A stretch of DNA of 64,000 bases, from NCBI RefSeq assembly GCF_002304225.1, contig NZ_NSLB01000006.1:186001-250000 (forward strand). Direction: 5' to 3'. Every line of letters starts with the position of its first letter. The first letter of the stretch is position 1. The notes under the pieces were generated by a model. That model was not told the origin of the DNA. It saw only the letters and a list, made by a program, of their open reading frames with translations, and did no database searches. The translations under genes and the position numbers were made by a program. Of this stretch, positions 48,466-56,514 are shown piece after piece. The DNA comes from Pseudomonas sp. HAR-UPW-AIA-41 (GTDB taxonomy: Bacteria > Pseudomonadota > Gammaproteobacteria > Pseudomonadales > Pseudomonadaceae).

Positions 48466-48614
48466 GACGTTCCTTAACAGAGAATCCGATGAGTGCGCAG
48501 GCAATTCGACCTTGGTCATTTGCCCCGACGGGGTGCGAATGCTATCAGAGATAGAGTGGGTATTGCCCGGGTCCAGGCCGTGGCAGAACTGCACAAACGT
48601 CCCAGGAGCCAATC

Positions 48615-50249
48615 ATGAACCTGTTGCGCAACCTCTCGATCAACCGCCGTCTGTGGCTGATCCTGCTCCTGACCGTCGGCCTTTCGCTGGCACTGTATCT
48701 GGTCATGCTGCAACTCATCGACAGCGGCCTGCGTGCAGGCAAGGCAGAGAAGATCCAGCACAGCCTGGAGACCAGCCTGGGTATCCTGCAGTACTTTCAC
48801 GGCCTTGAGCAGGCCGGCAGTCTGACCCGCGAGCAGGCTCAGGATCAGGCCAAAGCAGCCATACGCGGGCTGCGCTATGCCGGTGACAACTACTACTGGA
48901 TCAATGATCTGGGCCCGGTCATGGTCATGCACCCGACCAACCCGAAACTCGAAGGCCAGGATCTCTCCACCATCAAGGACCCTGACGGCAAAGCGCTGTT
49001 CAACGAGATGGTGAAAATCGCCAAGACCCTGGGTGCCGGGCTGGTCGACTACCGCTGGCCAAAGCCTGGCGCTACCGACCCCGTGCCGAAGATTTCCTAT
49101 GTGCAACTGTTTCAGCCCTGGGGCTGGATCATCGGCACCGGCGTCTACATCGATGATATCGAAAGCGAATTCCGTCAACTGATGCTCAAGACCGGCAGTA
49201 TTGCCCTGCTGATCTGCGGATTGCTCGCCGTGCTGGTACTGCTGATCAGCCGCAGTGTCACACAACCCATGGAGCAGGTGGTGCAGGCGCTGGACAACAT
49301 CGCCAGCGGCGAAGGAGATCTGACCCAGCACCTCGACGCCAGAGGGCACGACGAGCTGACGCAACTGGCCAACAGTTTCAATCAGTTCGAAGACAAGCTG
49401 CGCCAGCTGATCAGCCGGCTCAGCGAAGCGGCAAGCACCCTCGACCAGTCCTCGGATGAACTCGACCAGATATCCCAGCGCGGCCAGCTACAGAGTCAGT
49501 CCCAAGCTCAACAGATGGATCTGGTTGCCACCGCTATCAACCAGGTGACCTATGCCGTACAGGATGTGGCCCGAAATGCCGAGCAAGCTTCTGCCGAAGT
49601 ACGCAATGCTGAGCTGCAGGCCCATGAAGGCAACAGCTGCATTCTGAGCAGCATGAGCCAGATTGAGCAGTTGTCGGCCACCATCGACAACGCCGTGAAC
49701 GTCATCCGCTCCCTGGCCAGCGAAAGCACACAGATCGGCAGCGTGCTCGAGGTCATCCGCTCGATTGCCGAACAGACCAACCTACTTGCCCTCAACGCAG
49801 CCATCGAGGCCGCCCGTGCCGGCGAGCAGGGCCGCGGCTTTGCCGTCGTGGCTGACGAGGTCCGCCTTCTGGCCCAGCGCACGCAGCAATCAACCCAGGA
49901 AATCCAGGGCATGATCGAACGGCTGCAGACTAACTCAGAAGCCGCTGTGCGTGTGATTGATGACAGCAGCCGCGCCTCCCAACAGACCATCGGGCAAGCA
50001 CGTTTGGCCAGCAGCCACCTGGAACAGATTACCGGCACCCTTGGTAATCTGAGCGGCCTCAACTCATCGATTGCCAGTGCCACATTGCAACAGTCCCATG
50101 TAGTCGACGACATCAACCAGAATGTCACCCAGGCCGCCAGGCTCGCTCAGGAAGCGGCCATGGCCGCGGAACAGACCAGCCAGGCCAGCCTACAATTGGG
50201 TAAACTGGCCGAGCAGATGAACCTTCTGCTGAGTCAATTCCGTACGTGA
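48615..50249 (+). CDS. Methyl-accepting chemotaxis protein with single Cache domain
   Basis: This chemoreceptor signals to CheA. The 544-residue protein has a first membrane helix (about 12-33), a periplasmic sCache_2-like domain ([40 protein letters not shown]), a second helix (about 195-213), a HAMP domain and the signalling tip with the conserved hairpin [20 protein letters not shown]. The ligand is unknown. Start ATG has AGGAG 7 bases upstream. An uncharacterised gene follows by 7 bp. Confidence 0.9.
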   Translation: MNLLRNLSINRRLWLILLLTVGLSLALYLVMLQLIDSGLRAGKAEKIQHSLETSLGILQYFHGLEQAGSLTREQAQDQAKAAIRGLRYAGDNYYWINDLGPVMVMHPTNPKLEGQDLSTIKDPDGKALFNEMVKIAKTLGAGLVDYRWPKPGATDPVPKISYVQLFQPWGWIIGTGVYIDDIESEFRQLMLKTGSIALLICGLLAVLVLLISRSVTQPMEQVVQALDNIASGEGDLTQHLDARGHDELTQLANSFNQFEDKLRQLISRLSEAASTLDQSSDELDQISQRGQLQSQSQAQQMDLVATAINQVTYAVQDVARNAEQASAEVRNAELQAHEGNSCILSSMSQIEQLSATIDNAVNVIRSLASESTQIGSVLEVIRSIAEQTNLLALNAAIEAARAGEQGRGFAVVADEVRLLAQRTQQSTQEIQGMIERLQTNSEAAVRVIDDSSRASQQTIGQARLASSHLEQITGTLGNLSGLNSSIASATLQQSHVVDDINQNVTQAARLAQEAAMAAEQTSQASLQLGKLAEQMNLLLSQFRT

Positions 50250-50256
50250 GGACCAC

Positions 50257-50871
50257 ATGAGCAGCATGGAGCATCAGGAAGTCGACTTTTCCAAGCCCCA
50301 GAACAGTGACCTGATCTGGGACTTGGACAATATGGCCAGACGCGAGCTGGCTGAGCGCTTCATCCGGCTGTTCGAGAACCGCCTGTGCGTTTACTCCGAC
50401 TCCGTCGCCCAGCTGTACACCAACTACGACCTGCACTTCCCCTCTGAACTCGGGCGCAAGATGGTGGTACTACCCAACCCCTACGCTTTCCACGACACGC
50501 TCCACGGCATCGAACGCGTAGCCGTACGCAAGACAGGCCTTTGCGTCATACCCGGTGTAGTTAACGGCAAGCCGGGGCTGATGCTCAGCACCGTGATGAA
50601 GGAAGGTGGCCCCACGCCCAAAACCATGCCTTTCAAACAGGCGCTGGCACAGATCATCAGCAGCCAGCGCAAGATCGGTGACGAGTTCCTGCCCATCCTG
50701 ATGAAGGGCGACCTGCGCGAGTTCGATCAGCAGATGCCCTATCTGCACCTGCATCGCCTGCAGGTCGAAAAGCTGTTGCGCCTGTCCAGCTTCGAACGTT
50801 CGGATATCCAGCACACCATCACCAAGAAACTGATGGCCCTGTACCGCGATGCCGACAAGCTGATCTGCTGA
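50257..50871 (+). CDS. Uncharacterised 204-residue protein downstream of a chemoreceptor
   Basis: I do not recognise this protein. It is soluble, without signal peptide or membrane helices, and contains the stretches LIWDLDNMARRELAERFIRL, GRKMVVLPNPYAFHDTLHGI and FERSDIQHTITKKLMALYRD. The 7-bp gap and same direction suggest co-expression with the chemoreceptor. Its last codons and stop lie in an 8-bp tandem repeat. Confidence 0.65.
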   Translation: MSSMEHQEVDFSKPQNSDLIWDLDNMARRELAERFIRLFENRLCVYSDSVAQLYTNYDLHFPSELGRKMVVLPNPYAFHDTLHGIERVAVRKTGLCVIPGVVNGKPGLMLSTVMKEGGPTPKTMPFKQALAQIISSQRKIGDEFLPILMKGDLREFDQQMPYLHLHRLQVEKLLRLSSFERSDIQHTITKKLMALYRDADKLIC

Positions 50872-50884
50872 TCTGCTGATCTGC
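50861..50884 (+). repeat. Three tandem copies of TGATCTGC across a stop codon
   Basis: The 8-bp unit occurs at 50861-50868, 50869-50876 and 50877-50884. The stop codon TGA (50869-50871) is part of the second copy. As 8 is not a multiple of 3, copy change after the first unit keeps the stop, but loss of the first two would alter the C-terminus. Confidence 0.85.
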
Positions 50885-50989
50885 CGCTTTGCCCGACCTG
50901 CCCCCATGCTGCGGTCTGCGCGGTCAAGACGCCTGGCCGCGCACCTGACTAGAGTGAGCCACCCTCACCCTGGCTAGGAGAACAACAAA

Positions 50990-51526
50990 ATGCCCTGGTA
51001 TTACGAAGCCCTGCTCAGCATTCCTGCCGGCCTGCTGCTCGGCAATTTCACCGAGTGGTGGTTCCACCGCTTCGTCCTGCATGGCCTCGGCCGAACCCGC
51101 GGTACCTTCTGGAGTTTTCACTTCCATGAACACCACCGCAACAGCCGCCAGCACGCCTTCTACGATCCCTGCTACCGGCGTTTCCCGCTGGGATGGCACG
51201 CCCAGGGTAAGGAGGCCTGGGCCCTGGTCGTAGCCAGCCTGCTGATCAGCCCGTTGTTCAGCATCGCGCCCTGGCTGACGGCCACCCTCTGGTACTGCGC
51301 ACTCAACTACTACCTGCGCCACAAGTACTGCCACGACCACCCCGAGTGGGCCCGTCAGCACATGCCCTGGCACTATGACCACCACATGGGCCCTAATCCT
51401 CACAGCAACTGGTGCGTGACCAAACCCTGGTTCGACTGGGTATTTGGCACCCGCGAGTACTACACCGGCACCGAGCGCGAGCTACAGGACCAGCGCAAGC
51501 GCGAGGCACGGGCAGCAGTTGTCTGA
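50990..51526 (+). CDS. Fatty acid hydroxylase superfamily protein
   Basis: The 178-residue membrane protein has the eight-histidine diiron pattern: HRFVLH, HFHEHHRNSRQH, HKYCHDH and WHYDHHMG. Family members hydroxylate or desaturate lipids or sterols using O2. It is short, with about four membrane segments. Monocistronic; substrate unknown. The following pnuC is 38 bp away, but a functional link is not evident. Confidence 0.75.
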   Translation: MPWYYEALLSIPAGLLLGNFTEWWFHRFVLHGLGRTRGTFWSFHFHEHHRNSRQHAFYDPCYRRFPLGWHAQGKEAWALVVASLLISPLFSIAPWLTATLWYCALNYYLRHKYCHDHPEWARQHMPWHYDHHMGPNPHSNWCVTKPWFDWVFGTREYYTGTERELQDQRKREARAAVV

Positions 51527-51564
51527 TCACCGTACAATGGGCCCTCACTCACCGAGGGCCCACC

Positions 51565-52134
51565 GTGTCGCCACTTGAACTGCTCGCTTCAGCCCTGGGC
51601 GCAATCGCCGTTGTCCTGACCATTCGCCAGAATCCCTGGTGCTGGCCGATCGGCCTGGTCATGGTGCTGCTGTATGCCTGGATCTTCTTCGAGGTAAAGC
51701 TGTACGCCAATGTCGCGCTGCAGTTCGTCTTCGCCGGCTCGCAACTGTATGGCTGGTGGCTGTGGACCCGTGGCGGCGAACAGCCAGGGCAAGCCCTGGG
51801 CTCACTGAGCTGGACACAACGTCTGACAGGCCTGCTACTGGCGGCCTTGGTTGGTCTGCTTCTCGGCTATGCCCTGCAGCACGGCAGCGATGCCGCGGCG
51901 CCCTGGCAGGATGCCGGTCTCACCACCTTCAGCCTGCTGGCCCAGCTGTGGATGGCACAGAAACGGGTTGAATGCTGGCCGCTGTGGATCGTCGTCGACG
52001 TGCTGTATGTCGCGCTGTTCATCAGCAGCGCCATGTACCTCACTGCCGGTCTGTATGCCCTCTTCACCCTGCTCGCCGTCCACGGCTGGCTCAGCTGGCA
52101 CCGCGAGCTTGAGCGGAGCCTGGCCAAGGCATGA
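51565..52134 (+). CDS. pnuC: Nicotinamide riboside transporter PnuC
   Basis: PnuC takes up nicotinamide riboside by facilitated diffusion through the inner membrane. The 189-residue protein has about seven hydrophobic helices and the PnuC signatures TIRQNPWCWPIGLVMVLLY, FVFAGSQLYGWWLW and WIVVDVLYVALFISS. The start is GTG at 51565 with GAGGG upstream; an ATG further upstream would overlap the previous gene. It overlaps the kinase gene by 4 bp (ATGA). Confidence 0.9.
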   Translation: MSPLELLASALGAIAVVLTIRQNPWCWPIGLVMVLLYAWIFFEVKLYANVALQFVFAGSQLYGWWLWTRGGEQPGQALGSLSWTQRLTGLLLAALVGLLLGYALQHGSDAAAPWQDAGLTTFSLLAQLWMAQKRVECWPLWIVVDVLYVALFISSAMYLTAGLYALFTLLAVHGWLSWHRELERSLAKA

Positions 52135-52661
52135 AAGTTCTGGTGCTTACCGGCCCCGAGTCCAGTGGCAAAAGTACCCTGGCCCTGCGCCTGCAGCAGG
52201 CTTTTGGTGGGCTCTGCATTGCTGAACAGGTGCGTCTGTACATCGAGCAGACCGGACGCGACACCCACTATGGCGATGTCGAGATTATCGCCCGCCAGCA
52301 GTTGGCCGCTGAGGATGCGGCGCGTGCAGCCCGCCCTCACCTGTTGATTCTCGACACGCACCTGCTGAGCAATCTGCTGTGGAGCCGGCTGCTGTTCAAC
52401 GCCGCGCCGGACTGGCTGGAAGGAGCCCTGCACCAGCGCCAGTACGACCTGCATCTGTTGCTTGATCCCCGTGCCGTGCCCTGGCAGGACGATGGCCAGC
52501 GCTGCCAGCCACAGATGACGGAGCGATTGGGATTTCATGCCCAATGCCAGGCCTGGCTTGAGCGACATAACCAGCCCTACGAGGCCATTGGCGGCGACTG
52601 GCAACAGCGCGAGAAAGCTGCCCTTGAGCAGGTAGAACGCCTGCTCGAACACTCGTCATAA
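52131..52661 (+). CDS. Ribosylnicotinamide kinase (NadR C-terminal-like)
   Basis: The 176-residue P-loop kinase traps imported nicotinamide riboside as NMN. It matches the C-terminal kinase domain of NadR, with Walker A TGPESSGKST (residues about 7-16), followed by EQVRLYIEQTGRDTHYGD and DTHLLSNLLW. The NadR repressor and adenylyltransferase domains are absent. The overlap with pnuC supports a salvage pair. Confidence 0.88.
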   Translation: MKVLVLTGPESSGKSTLALRLQQAFGGLCIAEQVRLYIEQTGRDTHYGDVEIIARQQLAAEDAARAARPHLLILDTHLLSNLLWSRLLFNAAPDWLEGALHQRQYDLHLLLDPRAVPWQDDGQRCQPQMTERLGFHAQCQAWLERHNQPYEAIGGDWQQREKAALEQVERLLEHSS

Positions 52662-53114
52662 CGCTGACCAAGTCACCGCCAGGCACAGCAGTACAACCAG
52701 CGTCAGAGGTTTGCGCAGTGCCGGATACCAGGCCGGAGCCAACCCCAGATGAACAGCCCGCAGATCAGCGAAGTACAGCAGCGCGAAGGCCAACATCAGC
52801 AGCGGCACTGACAACAGTGCCGGCAGTCCACTGGCCACCGCCAGCCAGCCGAACAGCGCAGGAACAACCGACAGCGCCACCTGCTGCTGTGCCGCCGATG
52901 CGTTGCGCTCCTCACGCATGGCCAGCCCCCAGTGAATCGCCCCCATAAAAGCGAGGATCACTGCGGCGTAATCAAGCAAGGCATAGAGCACCAATGAACG
53001 CCACCCAAGCGGTGTCACCCAAACGCCCAGCGCCCCACCAATAAACGGCAAAAGACCTGAATAGCCCAATAGAAGCGCCAACCGAGGAGGCGTCGTCGAA
53101 GTAAAAGGATGCAT
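52656..53114 (-). CDS. DUF3429 family membrane protein
   Basis: The 152-residue protein has about five hydrophobic helices (LGYSGLLPFIGGALGVWV; AVILAFMGAIHWGLAM; LSVVPALFGWLAV), matching DUF3429. Function unknown. I chose the ATG at 53114 with GGAGCCC upstream. It overlaps the convergent kinase gene by 6 bp. Confidence 0.8.
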   Translation of the reverse strand: MHPFTSTTPPRLALLLGYSGLLPFIGGALGVWVTPLGWRSLVLYALLDYAAVILAFMGAIHWGLAMREERNASAAQQQVALSVVPALFGWLAVASGLPALLSVPLLMLAFALLYFADLRAVHLGLAPAWYPALRKPLTLVVLLCLAVTWSAL

Positions 53115-53240
53115 AAGGGCTCCATTAATTCTGGGTTCAGGAGTAATCCGGTTCTGGGCACCAAACTGCTGAAAGGTTGCCAAGCGTCACTGAGCTTGGC
53201 ATAAGGACCTTCACTTTCAATCGCTACAAGGATGTTGTCG

Positions 53241-55130
53241 ATGCGTATCCTGCGCCGAGGCCTCTATCTGGTGGTGCTGCTTGCCTTACTGGCCGGAGCA
53301 GTGCTGCTCTACTACGTCATCAATCCCAACCTGCCGGAGTACCAGGCACCTAGTCAGGTGCACTATCTGCAGCAATGGTCGGAAGAAGCCCGGCAAACCT
53401 ACTACTACACACCCCAGGGCACCCAGGTCAAAGGCCTGCGCTATGACTGGTTCGGCGCCCTGGAAAAACCCTTCAGCCGCGACCGCTTTGCCGCCCCGGA
53501 AAACCTTGCGCGCTTTGGCCTGCTGGTCGACCCCGGGCAGCAGCCAACGGCGCAGAACCCCGGCAATCTGCCGGTAGGTTTTGCCCGCCATCAGGACAAC
53601 GAGTCCGGCACCTGGTACCTGGACATCACCTGCGCCGCCTGCCACACCGGTGAGCTTCGCTACCAGGGCCAGGCGGTGCGCATCGATGGTGGCCAGGCCC
53701 TGCACTCATTGGCCTCCACCGTGCCGACCCTGCGCGGCGGCAGCTTCGGTCAGGGGCTGGCCGCGAGCATGCTGGAAACCTACCTCAACCCCATGAAGTT
53801 CAGCCGCTTTGCCAAGAAAGTACTCGGTGAGCGTTACCCCAAGGGCAAGGACCAGTTGCGCGGCGAATTCAAAGCCGTGCTCGGGCGGATGCTGGCAACT
53901 TCCTGGAATGATACCCACCGTGGTCTCTATCCCACTGCCGAAGGTTTCGGCCGCACCGACGCCTTCGGCCGCATCGCCAATACCGTGTATGGCGATGCCC
54001 TTGACCCGGCCAACTACCGCCAGGGCAATGCGCCGGTGAGCTACCCGCATGTCTGGGACATCTGGAAATTCGACTGGGTTCAGTGGAACGGCTCGGCCAT
54101 GCAGCCCATGGCGCGCAATATCGGCGAAGCCCTTGGTGTTGGCGCGCCGCTGCGCCTGTTCAATGACGATGGCAGCACGGTACAGGGTGACGAACGCTAT
54201 GCCAGCGGCGTGCGCGTGCGTGATCTGCACAAGCTGGAAGAAACCCTCAAGCTGCTCAAGCCGCCACACTGGCCTGAGGACGTATTCGGCAAGGTCGACC
54301 TGAAACTGGCCAGCCAGGGCCGCGCCCTGTTCCGCGAGAACTGCGCCTACTGCCATGCGCCCAACCCGGTCGAACCGGATCAGCGCCTGGCACCAACCCG
54401 CAACCCGGAGTGGAAACTGCACATCGTGCCGACCAGCATCATCGGCACCGACTCCACCGCTGCCGACAACATTGCCGATCATCGCTACGACATCCGCAAG
54501 CTGGGCTGGAGCAAAGAGGAACTGGCCAAGCTCGATGTGCGTCTGCTCGACGGCTCGCTGGAGCAGGTCGACTTTGCCAGCATCTCCAGCGCCAAGGGCC
54601 TGGCCTACCTGACTGCCTTTGTCGAGAACCGCGCCTACCGTGATGCGGGCATCACCGGCAGCGAACGCTCCCAGATGGACGGCTTCGGCCTGCCTATCGG
54701 GGTACGCGAGAAGCGCGGCTACAAAGCCCGCCCGCTGCAAGGTATCTGGGCTACGCCGCCATTCCTGCACAACGGTTCGGTACCCAATCTCTTCGAGCTG
54801 CTGTCACCGGTCAGCGAGCGCAGCACCCAGTTCTGGGTTGGCAACTTCGAATACGACCCTCGGCGCGCAGGCTACCGGAGCGAGAAATTCCCCGGCGGAT
54901 TCCTGCTCGACACCCGCATCACCGGTAACGGTAACCAGGGCCATGAATTCCGCGACGGCTGCCGTACCGATGGCGTCATTGGCCGCGCACTGCAACCGGA
55001 GGAGCGCTGGGCGCTGATCGAATACCTCAAGGTCATGGGCAACGACGCGCTGGAACAGCAATTGAGCACAGTCGAGGAACGCCCCTGGAACCCGGGCCCG
55101 AATTGCACGGCCGGCCAGCCGCAAGGCTGA
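53241..55130 (+). CDS. RoxA-like dihaem cytochrome c peroxidase-family protein
   Basis: The 629-residue protein has an N-terminal membrane anchor (about 7-25) and two c-haem motifs, CAACH near residue 133 and CAYCH near 370, set in a cytochrome c peroxidase-like frame. The wide haem spacing, about 630-residue length and stretches such as LQGIWATPPFLHNGSVPNL resemble RoxA/RoxB-type oxygenase-related proteins. It is periplasmic and membrane-tethered. The ATG at 53241 has AAGGA at correct distance; 53232 does not. It lies 30 bp upstream of a catalase-like gene. Confidence 0.8.
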   Translation: MRILRRGLYLVVLLALLAGAVLLYYVINPNLPEYQAPSQVHYLQQWSEEARQTYYYTPQGTQVKGLRYDWFGALEKPFSRDRFAAPENLARFGLLVDPGQQPTAQNPGNLPVGFARHQDNESGTWYLDITCAACHTGELRYQGQAVRIDGGQALHSLASTVPTLRGGSFGQGLAASMLETYLNPMKFSRFAKKVLGERYPKGKDQLRGEFKAVLGRMLATSWNDTHRGLYPTAEGFGRTDAFGRIANTVYGDALDPANYRQGNAPVSYPHVWDIWKFDWVQWNGSAMQPMARNIGEALGVGAPLRLFNDDGSTVQGDERYASGVRVRDLHKLEETLKLLKPPHWPEDVFGKVDLKLASQGRALFRENCAYCHAPNPVEPDQRLAPTRNPEWKLHIVPTSIIGTDSTAADNIADHRYDIRKLGWSKEELAKLDVRLLDGSLEQVDFASISSAKGLAYLTAFVENRAYRDAGITGSERSQMDGFGLPIGVREKRGYKARPLQGIWATPPFLHNGSVPNLFELLSPVSERSTQFWVGNFEYDPRRAGYRSEKFPGGFLLDTRITGNGNQGHEFRDGCRTDGVIGRALQPEERWALIEYLKVMGNDALEQQLSTVEERPWNPGPNCTAGQPQG

Positions 55131-55160
55131 CCAGGCTCAGGACTGATAAGGAGCATCACC

Positions 55161-56303
55161 ATGCTGCAACGTTTATGGATGGGTCTGGGCAAGCTGTTGG
55201 CCTGGCTGATACTGCCTCCCCTGCTGCTGGGTGCGATCGGCCTTGGGCTTGGCGCGCTCTATTACAACTGGAAGTTCTCAGGCCCGGTCGCGGCCGAGGA
55301 GCAAATCCCCGCCGATGAAGGCCGCTACACCCAGGCCATCATCGAGGATGCCATTCGCATCGTCGAACAGCACCGTGACAATACCCGCGTACTGCGCGAT
55401 GCCCATGCCAAGGCCCATGGCTGCGTCAAAGCCGAACTCAGCGTGCTGCCGGACATCAACCCGCAGCTGCGGCACGGCGTGTTCAGTGAGCCGGGCAAGA
55501 CCTGGCAGAGCTGGGTACGCTTCTCCAATGGCAACGCCTACCCGCAGTTCGACGCCACCCGTGACGCCCGTGGCATGGCGATCAAACTGCTCGATGTGCC
55601 CGGCACCAAGCTGATGCCCGGCCGCGGGCACGACAGTGAACAGGACTTTGTCATGTTCAACCACCCGGTGTTCTTCGTGCGGGACGTTGCCGAATATCGG
55701 CAGAACTTCGCCGCCCAGGCCAGCGGCAAGAAAATCCTGGCCTTTTTCCCCAGCTGGGATCCGAGGACCTGGGAGATTCGCCACCTGCTGATCGCCCTCC
55801 GTACCCTGAGCCCGGCGCCGGAAAGCCCGGTGAGCACCACCTACAACTCCATCGCGCCCTTCAAGCTCGGGCCGAACAACATCAAGTACCGGGTCATCCC
55901 GGCGCCGCAGAACTGCCCCGACTATCAGTTGCCACCGCAGAACAGCGACCTGCCGAACTTCCTGCGCAGCGCCCTGTATCAGCAGCTGTCACTGGACCGC
56001 ATGCCTGCGTGCTTTGCCCTGCAGGTACAGCGCCAGGACCCGTCGCGCTACATGCCGCTGGAAGACACCAGCGTCGAGTGGTTAGAGCAGGATTCACCTT
56101 TTGTCACCGTGGCTACCCTTAAAGTACCGCCACAGGACTTCGATAGCCGTGAGCAGAACCTGTTCTGTGACAATCTTTCCTACAACCCCTGGCATGCCCT
56201 CCCCGAGCACCGCCCGCTAGGCGGCATTAATCGCCTGCGCCAGGCGGTGTACCTGAACGTTAGTGCTTATCGCCAACAACGTAATGCAGGCCCAGGGCAG
56301 TGA
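55161..56303 (+). CDS. Membrane-anchored catalase-superfamily protein
   Basis: The 380-residue protein has one N-terminal membrane helix (about 10-34) and a reduced catalase core: distal His region RDAHAKAHGCVKAE, WVRFSNGNAYPQFDATRDAR, and the proximal R-x3-Y (RQAVY) near residue 363. True catalases are longer and cytosolic; short catalase-like proteins may act as peroxidases or fatty-acid hydroperoxide enzymes. With the upstream dihaem cytochrome it forms a two-gene periplasmic haem redox unit. Confidence 0.8.
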   Translation: MLQRLWMGLGKLLAWLILPPLLLGAIGLGLGALYYNWKFSGPVAAEEQIPADEGRYTQAIIEDAIRIVEQHRDNTRVLRDAHAKAHGCVKAELSVLPDINPQLRHGVFSEPGKTWQSWVRFSNGNAYPQFDATRDARGMAIKLLDVPGTKLMPGRGHDSEQDFVMFNHPVFFVRDVAEYRQNFAAQASGKKILAFFPSWDPRTWEIRHLLIALRTLSPAPESPVSTTYNSIAPFKLGPNNIKYRVIPAPQNCPDYQLPPQNSDLPNFLRSALYQQLSLDRMPACFALQVQRQDPSRYMPLEDTSVEWLEQDSPFVTVATLKVPPQDFDSREQNLFCDNLSYNPWHALPEHRPLGGINRLRQAVYLNVSAYRQQRNAGPGQ

Positions 56304-56408
56304 TAAAAACGGCTCTGGTGTAAATAAGCATCTGGAGACGACTAGTCATATTCAACACAACGCCGTGCAATATCCTGTACGGCATGTGCACAATTCTTGC
56401 TGCTACAT

Positions 56409-56435
56409 TTAAGTTCTGGCGCGCACGGACGATAT
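56409..56435 (+). promoter_or_regulatory. Candidate sigma-28 (FliA) promoter of the second chemoreceptor
   Basis: TTAAGTTC-N11-GACGATAT matches the TAAAGTTT-N11-GCCGATAA consensus at 6 of 8 positions in each half. It is 80 bp upstream of the chemoreceptor start, a class often under FliA. Confidence 0.5.
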
Positions 56436-56514
56436 TCACCAGTAAGCCCTGCTTCTGGTAGCGGCATATCGTTACGCGCGCCCTCTCTTAGTGCCTTTGC
56501 AGAAGGATTGCCCC

